From: JBCCGI01 sp039029355
Lineage (GTDB): Bacteria > Planctomycetota > UBA1135 > GCA-002686595
DNA length: 23,967 nucleotides
Direction: 5' to 3'
Assembly (NCBI GenBank): GCA_039029355.1
Contig: JBCCGI010000104.1
Location: 1 to 23,967 of the forward strand
In this document: positions 7,048 to 14,205 of the stretch, in pieces
How the letters are laid out: the number at the start of each line of letters is the position of its first letter
How positions within the stretch are numbered: position 1 is the stretch's first letter
Translations under genes and position numbers: made by a program
Notes under the pieces: generated by a model
What the model was told of the DNA's origin: nothing
Database searches by the model: none
What the model saw: only the letters and a program-made list of their open reading frames with translations

Positions 7048-8118
7048 GCCTCCCTCGCTCCCCCCTTCGGAACGAATCCCTCGCGTCGGGCCGACGAAGT
7101 ACCTGTTCGCCAGTGTCGAGAAGGCCCGCCCCGCTCTCTCCAAGTGGGGCCGGACTCAACGCTTTGGGTAAGCGCGGCAAGGCGCTTTGAGTCTCGTGTC
7201 TTCATGGTCGTGCGCCGGGGTTCGACACCAGGCGCTCGTCCTCAGCTTCTCTTGGTCAACTTGGCAAGGCCGTTCGCAGCGACAAAGCTGCTATGGGGTG
7301 GAGTCGGGCGCGTCTTTCAACCGAAAGCGCGCTTGGGGCAACGTCGTTGCCGACGAGGTCGAACCCCCGCGCACGCTAAGAACCGCGAGCGGGTCGGCGA
7401 CACAGGGGTCAAAGCAGCCCCAACCGACCCAAACCACGGCCAACCTTCGGTCAGCACCCGACTCCTCAAGGGCGACTCGGCGCCGCGGTAGAAGTCCATC
7501 TTGGCACAGGTCAGAGAGCAAAGAAACTCGGCAGCCCCGCCAGTGGACACCATCGACATGGGGCCGCATGTAGGCTTCCCTGTGATGGCGAAAGGCAAGG
7601 CGCTTGGGGGTGTTCATTGGATGGCTGGCGCCGAGCGGAGATCGCCAGCGACACGGTTGTAGCCGAACTCCGCAGTCTCCGAAACTGGCGATTGGAGGGA
7701 GGCACGGGGCCCGCTCACAACCACGGTTGCGCCAGTCCGGACATGCCCGGACATCCGCTGTCACAAGCGGACTTTCGCCCCCGGAGAAATCCTGCGCAAA
7801 TCCCGCTCGTTGGGACCCGGAATACTCCTGCCGCCCGTGGCTCGGCCAGGTTGATCTGGCTGCCGTCACCCGCTGGGCAAGGACTTCCAGATCGCCGAAG
7901 CCGCCTCAGCATCGATGCCGATCCCATCCGAGACCACATTTGCTCTCGCGAGCCCAGTCCTTGTCGCACACTCGGTAGCGATCCAGGCCGAACTGGAAGC
8001 CGGCTCGGCAGATCAATCTTGACCGCGCCGACCTCTCGGAAAGGAAAGCACGTACACCTCGCCGACTTCGACCGGAAGACCAGAGGATGGATAACCCAGC
8101 CCCGTGGGTGCTCACCTA
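7048..8118. other. Gap of about 1.07 kb without a convincing gene
   Basis: Several frames are open here on both strands, but none shows a domain, a good ribosome-binding site or protein-like composition. Structure is present: GACTCAA (7153-7159) pairs with TTGAGTC (7187-7193). A 17-nt inverted repeat (7210-7226 and 7358-7374, one mismatch) flanks about 130 bases. GGCAAGGCGCTT occurs at 7176-7187 and 7594-7605. The pattern could be a decayed gene or the remains of a mobile element. The leader of the 469-aa membrane protein and its promoter should lie in the left part. Confidence 0.4.
7210..7374. repeat. 17-nt inverted repeat pair
   Basis: GTGCGCCGGGGTTCGAC at 7210-7226 and GTCGAACCCCCGCGCAC at 7358-7374 are reverse complements with one mismatch. 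The arms are 131 bases apart and enclose no recognised gene. The arms could mark a protein-binding site pair or the ends of a small decayed insertion. No flanking target duplication was seen. Confidence 0.5.
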
Positions 8119-8529
8119 CTACCCGACGGGTTCACCGCGGAGGATGTGGCGCTCCACGAACTGCTCCGCCGTCGCCTCGTCGAGATCGCCGCCTGGCTTC
8201 TGGAGCTGCTTGAGAAGAAGCATGACGGCGACCGCAAGGGCCCGCCGGGACTTCGAGACCTCGTCGCGAAGCTCGCGTTGAACTCCACCCGACCCGGAAA
8301 CCTCGCCCCGCAGTGCCGAGACTTCCGATCGGACTGCCCCCAGCTCAGCAAGCAATGCTGATGTATCCACCGGAGGCTTCGCCCTCGCGTCCAGCACCTC
8401 CGCGACCAGCGTGCGAAGGAAGTCGGACTCGGACGCGCCGCTCTCCCGCAACGCCGCACCGAATCGTTCGTGAAGCTCGGAGTCCTCACGACGGAAGCTC
8501 AAGGTGTAGTTTCTCTTCGCCGGGGACAT
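8119..8529 (-). CDS. Ribbon-helix-helix-like protein with coiled coil (136 aa)
   Basis: The ATG at 8529 opens a product whose first 50 residues fit a ribbon-helix-helix or MobC-like fold: a short strand (RNYTLSFRRE), a helix (DSELHERFGAALRESG), then a second helix starting SESDFLRTLV. Residues about 55-110 have heptad-like leucines (LLAELGAVRSEVSALRGEV) and should form a coiled coil. A hydrophobic patch AVAVMLLL follows. The likely role is DNA binding, as a mobilization accessory or a regulator of the neighbouring gap. It is divergent from the xis-int cassette across 560 bases of regulatory DNA. The ribosome-binding site is weak, and the exact family is not certain. Confidence 0.6.
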   Translation of the reverse strand: MSPAKRNYTLSFRREDSELHERFGAALRESGASESDFLRTLVAEVLDARAKPPVDTSALLAELGAVRSEVSALRGEVSGSGGVQRELRDEVSKSRRALAVAVMLLLKQLQKPGGDLDEATAEQFVERHILRGEPVG

Positions 8530-9089
8530 GAGACGCCAGTGTATGCAGGTCGCATTGCCGTAGCATCCTGTTTGGCAGCCATTTATGGCCGTTCGGTGAC
8601 ACGGCGTAGACAGCCGGGACCCACCCGGACAGCCCGGAGCCATACCCGTCTCGGGGGTTGGGAGACGGCCCGTCTGCCCGGGATGCCGACGGTGGTTGCT
8701 CCGCACCGAGATCCCCAGCAGCCTTGACTTGATCAGGAGCGTTCACTGCCTCACACCGAGCCCTCCTAACTCTCGGACGAGAGCAGGTCATGCTCCTGCA
8801 CGTAGGCAGGCCCGAGCCATAGTGTCAGCCCGCCTCCAAGGCTCTCCGGGGGCGCGTCAGGGCGCCGGCTGTGCGTTTTCTCCAAGAACTTGTGTCTGCA
8901 AGCCCAACTGCATGCGAGCGCACGCCTTAGCACGGCCTCTGCCCAGCGCCTCTTTGTGCCGTAGACGTAGTTCCTACGTGTCTACACGTCGGCCGCCGGG
9001 AACTGGCAGCCCCCTGTAGACAGGCGCAAACACGGCCTCCATGCAAGGGGCTTAACCAGCGGGCTCCAGGTGGACTAACTGGACCTGCG
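8530..9089. promoter_or_regulatory. Divergent regulatory gap with repeated GTAGAC sites
   Basis: This 560-base gap separates the leftward RHH gene from the rightward xis-xis-int cassette and holds no convincing gene. The hexamer GTAGAC occurs at 8606-8611, 8961-8966, 9016-9021 and inverted at 8980-8985. The first and last direct copies share the 8-mer GTAGACAG. Two dyads surround the right-hand copies: ACGTGT-CT-ACACGT (8976-8989) and CCTGT-AG-ACAGG (9013-9024). The arrangement suits operator or recombination-directionality protein sites upstream of the xis genes. Confidence 0.5.
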
Positions 9090-9419
9090 ATGGAACCGCG
9101 TCACGACATCACATGCCTCGGCGAGAAGGCGCTAGCCGAACTCGTCGAGTGCGCGGTCGAGAGACAACTCAAGCCCCTCCAGGAAAGGCTTGGCCAGCTC
9201 ATGGACCGACTCGATCGAACAGGCACTCCCCCCCCGCCGGAGAAGCTGCTCACCGTGAAGGAATTGGCCGCTCTCCTTCGGTTTGACCCTCGGACGATCC
9301 GCCGAAAGGAAGTCGCTGGCACGGTGCCCGAGGCGATCCGAGTGGGCGCCTCCAAGCGCTGGCGACTGAGCGACGTGCTTCGGTACCTGGACAAGCTGGA
9401 GGGAGAAAGTCGTGGCTGA
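9090..9419 (+). CDS. AlpA/excisionase-like helix-turn-helix protein (109 aa)
   Basis: The N-terminal half (residues 10-45) is an amphipathic, probably coiled helix (ELVECAVERQLKPLQERLGQ). Residues 52-100 form a MerR/AlpA-type winged helix-turn-helix: KLLTVKELAALLRFDPRTI, then RVGASKRWRLSDVLRYL. This is the pattern of excisionases (recombination directionality factors) and of AlpA-like regulators. It is the first gene of a three-gene rightward cassette ending in a tyrosine integrase and overlaps the next gene by eight bases. The ribosome-binding site is weak. The protein probably binds the repeated sites upstream and biases the integrase toward excision. Confidence 0.75.
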   Translation: MEPRHDITCLGEKALAELVECAVERQLKPLQERLGQLMDRLDRTGTPPPPEKLLTVKELAALLRFDPRTIRRKEVAGTVPEAIRVGASKRWRLSDVLRYLDKLEGESRG

Positions 9420-9843
9420 CCAAGGCCGTCACCTCGTGCCGCTCGTTCCTCAAGAGCCGATGCCGGCGGCGACCGATGTCGACCGAGGGTTTGTCCTCGT
9501 CGAGCTGGGCGCCTTGCTCGCTGCTCTCGACGCGCTCCTAGAGCGACGATTCGATGCGTTCGCCGCAGAACTCGAAGCCAGAAGCCGGGGGCAGATGGAG
9601 CCGACACGGGATGGCCGCGACAAAAACCGAACTCCTAGATTGGCCGACGTAGAGCCCATGCTGACCGTGCGAGACGTTGCACGGGCGCTCAACGTCGACC
9701 CGAAAACGATCTACCGTCACGTCCGCTCGGACACGCTTCCCTCCCCGACTCGCGTCGGCGGCCTCCTCCGCTGGAACGCCACGGAGTTCCGGCGCTGGCT
9801 TGAGGGACAGCGAGACGGCAGCCCTCATGACGGGACGAGGTAG
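9412..9843 (+). CDS. Second AlpA/excisionase-like helix-turn-helix protein (143 aa)
   Basis: The start is a GTG at 9412, preceded at six bases by GGAGGGAG. Residues 27-58 are helical (ELGALLAALDALLERRFDAF), followed by a charged linker. A helix-turn-helix module lies at 83-130: MLTVRDVARALNVDPKTIYR, then RVGGLLRWNATEFRRWL. The layout (helix, linker, winged HTH) repeats that of the preceding gene, so the two are probable paralogues. It overlaps the integrase start by 17 bases, so all three genes are likely translated together. It may be a co-excisionase or a transcriptional regulator of the element. Confidence 0.75.
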   Translation: MADQGRHLVPLVPQEPMPAATDVDRGFVLVELGALLAALDALLERRFDAFAAELEARSRGQMEPTRDGRDKNRTPRLADVEPMLTVRDVARALNVDPKTIYRHVRSDTLPSPTRVGGLLRWNATEFRRWLEGQRDGSPHDGTR

Positions 9844-11077
9844 AGCGCTTGGGCGTGGACGACTGACACGCATGCGAACGTCTAGCGGCGGGTTCGTCTA
9901 CCGCGCCGATTGGGTCGACGCCAACGGCAGGCGTCGGCGAAAGCAGCTCGCCTCAGACAAGCGCGCGGCCGAGCGAGCGTTGGCCGAGATCGTTCGCCTA
10001 CGCGACCTGGAGCTTGTCGGCTTGCGCGAGGAACTCGGCCAGGATCTTCTCCTTGAGGACCTCAAAGAGCGCTACCTCGCAGACCTCTCCATCCGGCGAA
10101 GCGAAGGCCATGTCGTGCGCGTGCGACACTGCATCAAGCGTGTGTGCCAAGGCCTCCCCCACATGCTCACCGTGCGAGACGTCATGCCCGCAGCCATCAA
10201 CGAGCACATCGCCTCCCGCGCCAGAGACGGCGCGGCAAATCAGACCATCAACAAGGAGTTCGGGGCCGTTCGGGCACTGCTGAATTGGGCCGTCGCCGCG
10301 GGGCTCGTCGCGCAGAACCCCATCGCTGGTGTTCGCTCACTCCCCGTCGGAAAGGCCTACCAGAAGCTCCATCGTCGTGCGCTCACCGACGACGAACTCC
10401 GACGACTGCTCCGGGCCGCCTTTGATGACGACGAGACCTCTTCAGGAGTCGTCCCTCAGGCGCCGCTCTGGCTGGCTCTAGCCGAGACCGCAGGGCGCTG
10501 GGGTGAACTCACCCGATCCTGCTGGGGCGACGTCGATGAGCGCACAGGGCTTCTCCTGCGCGCAGGAACCACCAAGAGCCGCAGAGAACGGCGCGTCCCT
10601 CTCTCAGCCCGCATGCTCTCTGAGCTTCGCCGTCTACGCCCGTTCCACCACGAGGTCTACGGACGGCTGCCTCGAAGCTCGGACCCAGTTTTCCTCACCC
10701 CTACCGGCTCGCCCTGGATGAAGAACCGCCCCAACGCACACAGGAAGCTCCAGCGGCTGCTCAAGCTCGCTGGAATCCCACGGGCCAACGAGCGGGGCGA
10801 AACGGTCGACATCCACAGCCTGCGTCACACGGCGGCTACGAGGCTCGCTCGCGCCGGCGTCGCCCTCACCCACGCCCAGCGAATCCTGGGGCACAGCGAC
10901 CCCAAGCTCACCGCCGCCGTCTACACGCACCTCGGCTCCGAAGATCTTCGTGAGGCGATCGCTCGCGTGCCGGACGTCCTGGATGACGGTCTTCCTGGCA
11001 CTAACTCGGCACTGGCCTCCGGCGCCGACTCCTCCGCAGCGGTCCACGCCGACGCGCATCACAAGCAGGGCCAATGA
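9827..11077 (+). CDS. Tyrosine recombinase (phage-type integrase)
   Basis: The 416-aa product starts at an ATG (9827) inside the end of the preceding gene. Residues 16-60 look like an arm-type DNA-binding domain with a basic patch (GRRRRKQLASDKRAAE). Residues 70-175 form the SAM-like core-binding domain. The catalytic domain carries the full set: R224 (GRWGEL), K250 (TTKSRRE), H330 and R333 (HSLRHTAATRL), H356 (GHSDPK) and nucleophile Y366 (VYTHL). All residues are present, so it should be active. It catalyses site-specific insertion and excision of the element. Its 3' end lies nine bases from the 3' end of a tRNA-Met gene, the expected position relative to an attachment site. The lineage and specificity are not known. 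Confidence 0.93.
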   Translation: MTGRGRALGRGRLTRMRTSSGGFVYRADWVDANGRRRRKQLASDKRAAERALAEIVRLRDLELVGLREELGQDLLLEDLKERYLADLSIRRSEGHVVRVRHCIKRVCQGLPHMLTVRDVMPAAINEHIASRARDGAANQTINKEFGAVRALLNWAVAAGLVAQNPIAGVRSLPVGKAYQKLHRRALTDDELRRLLRAAFDDDETSSGVVPQAPLWLALAETAGRWGELTRSCWGDVDERTGLLLRAGTTKSRRERRVPLSARMLSELRRLRPFHHEVYGRLPRSSDPVFLTPTGSPWMKNRPNAHRKLQRLLKLAGIPRANERGETVDIHSLRHTAATRLARAGVALTHAQRILGHSDPKLTAAVYTHLGSEDLREAIARVPDVLDDGLPGTNSALASGADSSAAVHADAHHKQGQ

Positions 11078-11085
11078 CTTGCGGG

Positions 11086-11162
11086 TGGTAGCGGAGGAGG
11101 GACTCGAACCCCCGACACGCGGATTATGATTCCGCTGCTCTAACCAACTGAGCTACTCCGCC
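11086..11162 (-). tRNA. tRNA-Met (anticodon CAT), element attachment site
   Basis: The complement folds into a full cloverleaf of 74 nt plus an encoded CCA (11088-11086). The acceptor stem GGCGGAG pairs with CTCCGCT with a G-U at the first pair, the D-stem is GCTC/GAGC, the anticodon stem GCGGA/TCCGC, and the T-arm carries TTCGAGT. The anticodon CAT lies at 11128-11126, in the loop ATCATAA. The body resembles elongator tRNA-Met. A CAT-anticodon tRNA-Ile2 modified with lysidine is the alternative and is not excluded. The 3' end faces the integrase stop codon, typical of an element integrated into a tRNA 3' end. Confidence 0.9.
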
Positions 11163-11176
11163 CCGAAGAGCCGCGG

Positions 11177-11205
11177 AGCGTAGCCAGCCGGTATGGGCCG
11201 GTCAA
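11177..11205 (-). promoter_or_regulatory. Sigma-70-type promoter of the tRNA-Met gene
   Basis: On the minus strand a TTGACC -35 (11205-11200) and a TACGCT -10 (11182-11177) are separated by exactly 17 bases. The -10 ends 15 bases before the tRNA 5' end, which suits a short leader. The spacing and closeness to consensus make this the clearest promoter in the window. Confidence 0.7.
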
Positions 11206-11229
11206 CCCGGGGCCAGGTGAGGCTCCCGG

Positions 11230-11251
11230 GGGCTCTGCGGGGCCCTTTTTT
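11230..11251 (+). terminator. Rho-independent terminator
   Basis: GGGCTC (11230-11235) pairs with GGGCCC (11240-11245), including one T-G wobble, around the tetraloop TGCG, and TTTTTT follows. It lies downstream of the integrase gene and past the antisense tRNA. It could stop rightward transcription leaving the element. Confidence 0.6.
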
Positions 11252-11358
11252 GGGGAACCGAAGAAACGCCCGTCTTGACGCCACTTTTTTTGTGGATACC
11301 TGGCCGTCGCCCTGGGCATTGCCGTTGGGGCTCATGGAGAGCGGCTCGGGGTAGCCGG

Positions 11359-11505
11359 GGTTGCTGGAACGTGTCCCAGACCCGATGCAACGACCTCTCT
11401 CCCGGTCATTCCATCCGGGCGGTGGCTTGTGCCTCCAACCGGACGAGGGGGAACCGATTGGGAGAGAAACAAGGCGCGCCGGCTCGCGGCGCGCCTTGTC
11501 TTTCT
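11359..11505 (+). ncRNA. Candidate structured RNA ending in a 13-bp hairpin
   Basis: This gene-free stretch folds regularly. GTTGC (11360-11364) pairs with GCAAC (11387-11391) around an inner CTGG/CCAG. A long rod follows: TCTCTCCC (11396-11403) with GGGAGAGA (11460-11467), TCCGG (11414-11418) with CCGGA (11439-11443), and GGTGGC-TTGT-GCCTCC at its tip (11421-11436). A perfect 13-bp hairpin (11469-11481 with 11487-11499, loop GCTCG) with CTTTCTT after it ends the unit. The rod-plus-terminator shape is like a small regulatory RNA. No family is recognised. The last hairpin could instead, or also, terminate the leftward cysteine dioxygenase gene, since T-rich sequence also follows it on that strand. 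Confidence 0.4.
11469..11505. terminator. Strong 13-bp terminator-like hairpin
   Basis: ACAAGGCGCGCCG pairs perfectly with CGGCGCGCCTTGT around GCTCG. CTTTCTT follows on the + strand and TTTCTCTCCC on the minus strand. It may work in both directions, ending the candidate RNA and the leftward cysteine dioxygenase transcript. Confidence 0.6.
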
Positions 11506-11687
11506 TCCCCCGCCCTCTCCCGAATCGGCCGGATGGCTCGCCCAGGCGGGTGGAAGCGTTGGGGCCTCGAACGCAGCCCAGCCATCCCTTCGCTGAGTAG
11601 GAATGAACTTCGCCTCCGCCGAGCGGGCGGACTCACGCGGGCGAGCCTCGCGCAGCTAGAGGCGCCGGCGGGCGCTCGGCGGGCCGG

Positions 11688-12242
11688 CTAGCGCGCGACC
11701 AGCTCGCCGCGGATCGAGTGGTAGCTCAGGTGCACGCGCTCGATGCGGCCCGTCTCGGGGCAGTAGACGTTGCAGGAGTCGTAGGGCGCGGCATAGAGGT
11801 GCAGCGACACCCCCGGTCCCGCGTACGCCTGCACCAGGTGCAGCCCGATCTCGTCGCGGATGAAGGCCACCTCGCCGCCGCGGAAGACCTGCGAGCCGAG
11901 CTCGGTCAGCGGGCCGGCCTCGCCGGTCGGGAAGGCGTACTGGACCTCCTCGATCTGGCCCTCGAGCACGCCCATCCAGCAGTTGCGGTCCTCGTGGTTG
12001 TGGATGGGGCTCTTCTGGCCCTCGCCCCAGCATAGGAGGATCAGCTCGAAGGCCTCGGTGCGGGCGATCTGGTTGCGGGTGTAGCGCTCGTCGCTCCAGT
12101 GCACGAACTGGCGCCAATCGTCGTGCTGGGCGGCGTACGTGCTGAGGAGCGCCTTGGCTCCCGGCCCTCGGGGGTTGGTCTCGAATTCCTTCTTGAGGCC
12201 TTCGACGAGGGCGTCGAGGCCGGTACAGCCGGCGGGTTCCAT
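11688..12242 (-). CDS. Cysteine dioxygenase, Arg-type
   Basis: The 184-aa cupin oxidises cysteine to cysteine sulfinate using non-haem Fe(II) and O2 in the cytoplasm. The three iron ligands are visible: H81 and H83 (SPIHNHEDRNCW) and H135 (GLHLV). The substrate arginine of Arg-type enzymes is R56 in RYTRN, unlike Gln-type mercaptopropionate dioxygenases. C88 and Y150 (SLHLYAAPYD) occupy the positions that form the Cys-Tyr crosslink in mammalian enzymes, and H148 matches the conserved second-shell histidine. Length and motif order fit the family from end to end. It is a single leftward gene, divergent from the FG-GAP gene. No clear ribosome-binding site is seen before the ATG, only a G-run. 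Physiologically it would supply sulfinate for taurine or sulfite production. Confidence 0.92.
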   Translation of the reverse strand: MEPAGCTGLDALVEGLKKEFETNPRGPGAKALLSTYAAQHDDWRQFVHWSDERYTRNQIARTEAFELILLCWGEGQKSPIHNHEDRNCWMGVLEGQIEEVQYAFPTGEAGPLTELGSQVFRGGEVAFIRDEIGLHLVQAYAGPGVSLHLYAAPYDSCNVYCPETGRIERVHLSYHSIRGELVAR

Positions 12243-12415
12243 CCCCCCAGTTTAGCCGCCGGGCGGCGGGGATGCAGCGGATTGGGGCTCCGGCGGGCCC
12301 CGGAAGGGCCCCTACGTCCCCTGGGGGAGCCCGCCAGGGAGGTCCCTCGCCCACGGTTTCGATTTCGTATCTAGCCTGAGGGTCTAGGCCAATCCAGCTT
12401 TCCAGGAGGACTCCG

Positions 12416-14125
12416 ATGAAGCCTACGCCTGCTCTGCTCGCGTGCCTCACCCTCGCCGCTGCCGCAAGCGCTCAGACCGAGCTCTATACCAAGAAGGGTC
12501 TGATCCACGGCGCCTTCGGTTGGTCGGCGCGCATGATCAGCGACGTCGACAACGACGGCCACGCCGACCTGGTCGTCGGGGCGCCCTGGTCCGACGACGA
12601 CGCCGGACGCGCGTTCGTGCTCTCGGGCTTCGACGGGAGCAACCTCCACAAGTTCTTCGGCGACGCCTTCCCCAACCGGCTCGGCGAGTCGGTGACCGGC
12701 GTCGGCGACGTCAGCGGCGACGGGGTCGAGGACCTGCTCGTCGGCGCGATCAACCGCGCCGGGCTGACCTCGTTCGCCGGCTACGCGCGGCTGTACTCCG
12801 GCGACGACGGCGTGGAGCTGCGCGAGCACCAGGGCGGCGGGCCCGGCGACTCGTTCGGCTACGCGGTGACCGGCGTCGGCGACCTCGACCAGGACGGCAC
12901 GCCCGACTACGCCATCTCGGCCACCGAGATCTGGTTGGGCGGCAACGGCACGGTGCGCGTCTACTCGGGCGCGAGCGGGGCGGAGATCCTCGGGATCGAG
13001 GGACTCGGCTCGCTGGACCAGTTCGGCTACGCGGTGGACTCGGCCGGCGACTTCGACCTCGACGGCACGCCCGACCTGATCGTCGGCGGGCCCGAGTTCC
13101 TCGCCCCCACCATCGGCTACGCGGTGGTGGTCTCGGGGCAGGAGGCGCTGGACTTCGGCAATCCGCTCATTCAGCTCTCCAGCCCGGCCGTAATCGCGTC
13201 CGACATCGTGGCCCTGACGCTGCCCGGCGACGACCTCGACGGCGCCTTCGGCAGCTCGGTGTGCGTGATCGACGACGTGAACGATGACGGCACGCCCGAC
13301 GTGCTCGTGGGCTCGCCGCTCGACGACGCGGGCGGCACCTTCAGCGGCTCGGCCGACGTGTACTCCGGCGCCGACGGCACGCTGATCCGCACCCACGAGA
13401 ACGGCAACAACTTCGACCAGTACGGCCACTCGGTGGCCTTCGCCGGCGACGTCGACGGCGACGACGTGCCCGACTACATCGTCGGAGCCAAGCAGTCCGA
13501 GGGCTGGGGCTTCCACCCCGAGGTCGGCTACGGCGACGGCTATGCCGACGTGCGCTCGGGCGCGACCGGCGACGTGCTGTTCTCGCTCACCGGCCCCTCG
13601 TACGGCTCGCTCTTCGGCTTCGTCGTGCGCGGCGGCGGCGACGTCAACGGCGACGGGGCGCCCGACTTCCTGGCGACCGCGCCCTGGGACGACGGCATGA
13701 ACGGGGCCATCACGCTCTACAGCGGGATCGCGGCCATCAGCGACTACGGAGGCGGCTGCGCCGGCTCCGGCGGGGTGGTGCCGGAGCTCGCGATGAGCTG
13801 CAGCCCGGTGCCCGGCGGGCCGCTGCAGCTCGAGGTGTCCGGCGGGCTGGGTGGCTCGCTCGCGCTGGTCCTGCTCGGCACCGGCGCCGGCGACCTGCCG
13901 CTGCTCGGGGGCTGCTCCCTCCTGGTCGCGCCGGTGCCGGTCCAGCCGACGGTCTCGGCGCCGCTCGCGGGAGTCGCCGCCGGCGAGGGCGCATGCACGA
14001 TCGACGCGGTGCTGCCGGACAGCGCCGTCCCGGGGCTGACCCTGAGCTTCCAGACCGTCGTCCTCGACCCCGGCGTGGGCCAGGGGTTCAGCGCGACCAA
14101 CGGCTGCCTTTTGACGATTCCGTAG
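12416..14125 (+). CDS. Secreted FG-GAP (integrin-alpha-like) beta-propeller protein
   Basis: The 569-aa protein has a signal peptide (MKPTPALLACLTLAAAASAQ, cleavage probably after ASA). Seven FG-GAP repeats follow, each with a calcium-loop pattern such as DVDNDGHADLVVG, DLDQDGTPDYAIS, DVNDDGTPDVLVG and DVNGDGAPDFLAT, and a closing strand like VYSGADG. Seven copies should close a seven-bladed propeller. The last 120 residues form a separate Gly-rich beta domain starting YGGGCAGSGG with spaced cysteines, a tail I associate with exported Planctomycetota proteins. An AGGAGG lies seven bases before the ATG. It is probably a surface or extracellular calcium-binding adhesion protein. The ligand is unknown. 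Confidence 0.85.
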   Translation: MKPTPALLACLTLAAAASAQTELYTKKGLIHGAFGWSARMISDVDNDGHADLVVGAPWSDDDAGRAFVLSGFDGSNLHKFFGDAFPNRLGESVTGVGDVSGDGVEDLLVGAINRAGLTSFAGYARLYSGDDGVELREHQGGGPGDSFGYAVTGVGDLDQDGTPDYAISATEIWLGGNGTVRVYSGASGAEILGIEGLGSLDQFGYAVDSAGDFDLDGTPDLIVGGPEFLAPTIGYAVVVSGQEALDFGNPLIQLSSPAVIASDIVALTLPGDDLDGAFGSSVCVIDDVNDDGTPDVLVGSPLDDAGGTFSGSADVYSGADGTLIRTHENGNNFDQYGHSVAFAGDVDGDDVPDYIVGAKQSEGWGFHPEVGYGDGYADVRSGATGDVLFSLTGPSYGSLFGFVVRGGGDVNGDGAPDFLATAPWDDGMNGAITLYSGIAAISDYGGGCAGSGGVVPELAMSCSPVPGGPLQLEVSGGLGGSLALVLLGTGAGDLPLLGGCSLLVAPVPVQPTVSAPLAGVAAGEGACTIDAVLPDSAVPGLTLSFQTVVLDPGVGQGFSATNGCLLTIP

Positions 14126-14154
14126 GCGCGAGACGCCGCGCACCGTGGCGGCCC

Positions 14155-14189
14155 GGGGCGGGGGAGGATACAACCTGATCCCCCGCCCC
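14155..14189 (+). promoter_or_regulatory. 11-bp hairpin abutting the ribosome-binding site of the FeS/NrfD gene
   Basis: GGGGCGGGGGA (14155-14165) pairs perfectly with TCCCCCGCCCC (14179-14189) around a 13-nt loop. It ends one base before CAGGAGG (14191-14197), the Shine-Dalgarno of the GTG start at 14206. There is no T-run, so it is more likely a translation-control or RNA-stability element than a terminator. It may also end the FG-GAP transcript. Confidence 0.5.
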
Positions 14190-14205
14190 CCAGGAGGTCC
14201 AACGC

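Noticed and set aside
7721..7770. Short repeats of CCGGACAT as a possible CRISPR or iteron array
   Set aside because: Only two adjacent copies are present, with no regular spacers and no associated genes.
7291..7869. 192-aa and overlapping 93-aa frames on the minus strand
   Set aside because: Neither shows a motif or a good start, they conflict with each other, and the composition is not protein-like. A decayed gene is possible but unsupported.
7617..8213. 198-aa frame on the plus strand
   Set aside because: It has arginine- and proline-rich random composition, overlaps the end of the RHH gene, and has no motif.
11275..11300. TTGACG followed by GATACC as a promoter for the 11.36-kb candidate RNA
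   Set aside because: The spacing is only 14 bases and the -10 match is poor.
12371..14173. 600-aa frame antisense to the FG-GAP gene
   Set aside because: It is a long shadow frame in GC-rich DNA. The plus strand carries a signal peptide and clear repeats.
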